This document shows positions 62,427 to 64,000 of a DNA stretch of 64,000 bases, piece by piece. This DNA comes from Candidatus Aveggerthella stercoripullorum (GTDB taxonomy: Bacteria > Actinomycetota > Coriobacteriia > Coriobacteriales > Eggerthellaceae). The stretch is taken from positions 1 to 64,000 of the forward strand of contig DVGB01000044.1 in the NCBI GenBank assembly GCA_018712955.1. Direction: 5' to 3'. Position numbers and translations under genes: made by a program. Every line of letters starts with the position of its first letter. The first letter of the stretch is position 1. The notes below the pieces were generated by a model, which ran no database searches, had not been told where the DNA came from, and saw nothing but the letters and a program-made list of their open reading frames with translations.

Positions 62427-64000
62427 CTAGGCAGCCTCGCCTTCCAGCACTTTGCCGACAACGACCTCGTCTCGCTTCGGCATAGGACGGAACAGCAGGA
62501 ACAGCAACCCCGCAAGAAGAGCAAGCGCTAGGATAGTGAAGGGGCCGAATGCCACTTCGCCGGTCACCAGGCCGCCCAGCTGGTAGATGATGACGCCGAT
62601 GCACCAAGCGAACACGGTCAGGTAGCCGATTGCAAACCAGGTCCATTTCGCGCTCGCCATCTCGCGGCGAATGGTGCCGATGGCCGCGAAGCAAGGTGCG
62701 CACAACAGATTGAACGCGCAGAACGCCATCACTGCGGCGCTGCTGCCGCCAAGCATGGCCATGAAGGAGGCCCAGAGGTTCGGATCCGCTTCGCCAGCGT
62801 CCGCCATGCTCGTAAGAATACCCACCGTTGCCACGACATTCTCTTTTGCCACCAGGCCGGTAATGGAGGTGACGGCGGCATCCCACGTGCCGAATCCCAG
62901 CGGGGCGAACAGCCAGCAGATGGCATTGCCGACATACGCCATGAGGCTGTACTGCATGTAGTCGTCGACCTCGGTGTCAAGCAGGCCGAAAGAACCCTCG
63001 TAGAATCCGAAGCTCGAGAGGAACCAAATGACCACGGAGCTCAGGAAGATGATGGTACCTGCTTTGACGATATAGCCCTTCACGCGCTCCCACGTGGACA
63101 TAAGAACGGATTTCACCGTAGGGATATGGTAGTGCGGCAGCTCCATGACGAAGGGCATGGTCTCGCCCGCGAACATCTTGGTCTTCTTCAGAATGATGCA
63201 CGACACGATGATGGCGGCGAGCCCCAGGAAGTAGAACATCGGGGCAACCCACCACGTCTCTTCGTAGTTGCCGCCCGCAAGCGCACCGAACACAAGCGCG
63301 ATGATGGGCATCTTCGCGCCGCACGGAATCATCGTGGTGGTCATGACGGTCATACGGCGGTCGCGCTCGTTCTCGATAGCTTTCGTCGCCATGACCGCAG
63401 GCACGCCGCAGCCGGAGGCGATGAGCATGGGAATGAAGCTTTTGCCGGACAGGCCGAAACGACGGAAAATGCGGTCCATTACGAAGGCGACGCGCGCCAT
63501 GTAGCCGCAGCCCTCAAGGATGGCAAGCAGCAAGAACAAGATGATGAGCTGCGGAATAAAGCCGATAACCGCGCCCACGCCTGCAACGATGCCATCAAGA
63601 ACCAGGCTTTGAACCCAGTCGGCAGCGTTTGCAGCCGACAGCGCGTTGGCGATGACCGGTGTCAAGCCGGGGATGAACAGGCCGAATGTTGACGGATCGG
63701 GTTCTTCGGCAGCGGCGGCAGCCGCAAATGCGGCGTAGTCGACCGAGGAGACTTCACCTGTTTCCTCGTCCTCAAGCTCGCCGACGACGTTCGCGGTTTC
63801 CGCCTCCTCCATGAACGCGGCAATGGTAGCCTGCGCTTCGTCGTAGGCAGCGACCGCTTCAGCATCCGAAGCGTCTTCGGGCTCGGCGACCTCCATTGCG
63901 GCGGTATAGCCCTCGACATCCAATCCCGCTTCCTCAGCGGCTGCCAAATACGCCTCGGCTTCTGCCTGCTGGCCTTCCCATTCGCCCACAGCCTCTTCGT
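62427..64000 (-). CDS. feoB: Ferrous iron transport protein B (C-terminal part, runs off the right edge)
   Basis: The 3' part of the inner-membrane ferrous iron transporter; the N-terminal G domain lies beyond the window. Visible are the gate domains with EGCGYMARVAFVMDRIFRRFGLSGKSF, CGVPAVMATKAI, and the conserved second gate block ending IRREMASAKWTWF. Before the first gate block there is an 80- to 90-residue alanine- and glutamate-rich low-complexity stretch (about 63710-64000), not typical of E. coli FeoB. It is followed by a hairpin and the Cys-rich peptide gene, and faces a DtxR-family regulator. Confidence 0.93.
   Translation of the reverse strand, partial: EEAVGEWEGQQAEAEAYLAAAEEAGLDVEGYTAAMEVAEPEDASDAEAVAAYDEAQATIAAFMEEAETANVVGELEDEETGEVSSVDYAAFAAAAAAEEPDPSTFGLFIPGLTPVIANALSAANAADWVQSLVLDGIVAGVGAVIGFIPQLIILFLLLAILEGCGYMARVAFVMDRIFRRFGLSGKSFIPMLIASGCGVPAVMATKAIENERDRRMTVMTTTMIPCGAKMPIIALVFGALAGGNYEETWWVAPMFYFLGLAAIIVSCIILKKTKMFAGETMPFVMELPHYHIPTVKSVLMSTWERVKGYIVKAGTIIFLSSVVIWFLSSFGFYEGSFGLLDTEVDDYMQYSLMAYVGNAICWLFAPLGFGTWDAAVTSITGLVAKENVVATVGILTSMADAGEADPNLWASFMAMLGGSSAAVMAFCAFNLLCAPCFAAIGTIRREMASAKWTWFAIGYLTVFAWCIGVIIYQLGGLVTGEVAFGPFTILALALLAGLLFLLFRPMPKRDEVVVGKVLEGEAA

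Noticed and set aside
1-64000. CRISPR arrays, rRNA genes or insertion sequences
   Set aside because: I saw no evenly spaced repeat-spacer pattern, rRNA core or transposase in the window.

Overview
The window is a stretch of chromosome at roughly 60% G+C. It looks like a strict anaerobe of the Coriobacteriia, most likely family Eggerthellaceae (Slackia/Eggerthella-like). This is inferred from gene content, not from a marker gene. The pointers are a Tat-exported flavoprotein reductase, a multihaem cytochrome c, a LuxR regulator with a membrane domain, an oxygen-independent class III ribonucleotide reductase (nrdD/nrdG), ferrous-iron uptake by FeoB, arginine-type amino acid handling and Tat signals. 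There are no rRNA genes, no CRISPR array and no intact insertion sequence. One tRNA gene, tRNA-Leu(UAA), is present.

Layout. 0-2.4 kb: a LysR regulator and the GTPase ychF. 2.4-10.6 kb: an accessory respiratory/surface region with a 1447-residue Tat-exported surface protein, a pentahaem NapC/NirT-like cytochrome, and a divergent pair of broken genes. The broken pair is a membrane LuxR regulator with a nonsense codon and a frameshift, and a fumarate-reductase-like flavoprotein that has lost its middle. 10.8-15.6 kb: an EamA transporter, an NSS symporter and a complete type II restriction-modification system whose nuclease matches NgoMIV residue for residue at the active site. 15.7-20.4 kb: a DUF2148 ferredoxin-like protein, asd, lysC and an UMF1-type MFS. 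20.6-25.4 kb: a zinc phospholipase-C-like protein, a TRIC-type membrane protein, pit plus its DUF47 partner, and an MBL hydrolase.

25.5-36.7 kb: the stringent-response enzyme Rel, translationally coupled to a giant RecJ nuclease/RecQ-like helicase fusion; a Bcr/CflA exporter; then divergent nrdD (with a fused glutaredoxin-like domain) and nrdG around a pair of NrdR boxes. 37.3-42.9 kb: an oxalate/formate-type MFS, a PucR regulator and an ABC-F ATPase. 42.2-45.8 kb: a GntR regulator divergent from a dimethylargininase-like enzyme and an amino acid permease. 46.0-51.4 kb: an MBL hydrolase and a tight M20 amidohydrolase / NSS symporter / DHA2 exporter cluster. 51.7-62 kb: housekeeping genes (pth, prs, glmU, a polyprenyl synthase, ppx, divIC-like) and tRNA-Leu, whose 3' end is duplicated 185 bp away. 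62-64 kb: iron uptake, with a DtxR-family regulator, a FeoB-associated Cys-rich peptide and feoB running off the right edge.

The strongest leads are the RecJ-RecQ fusion with Rel coupling, the NrdD-glutaredoxin fusion with its NrdR operators, the decaying sensor/reductase pair, the NgoMIV-type R-M system, the tRNA-Leu duplication scar, and the methylarginine/arginine locus with twin GntR-type palindromes. I found no clearly new defence system. The most unusual architecture is the RecJ-helicase fusion.
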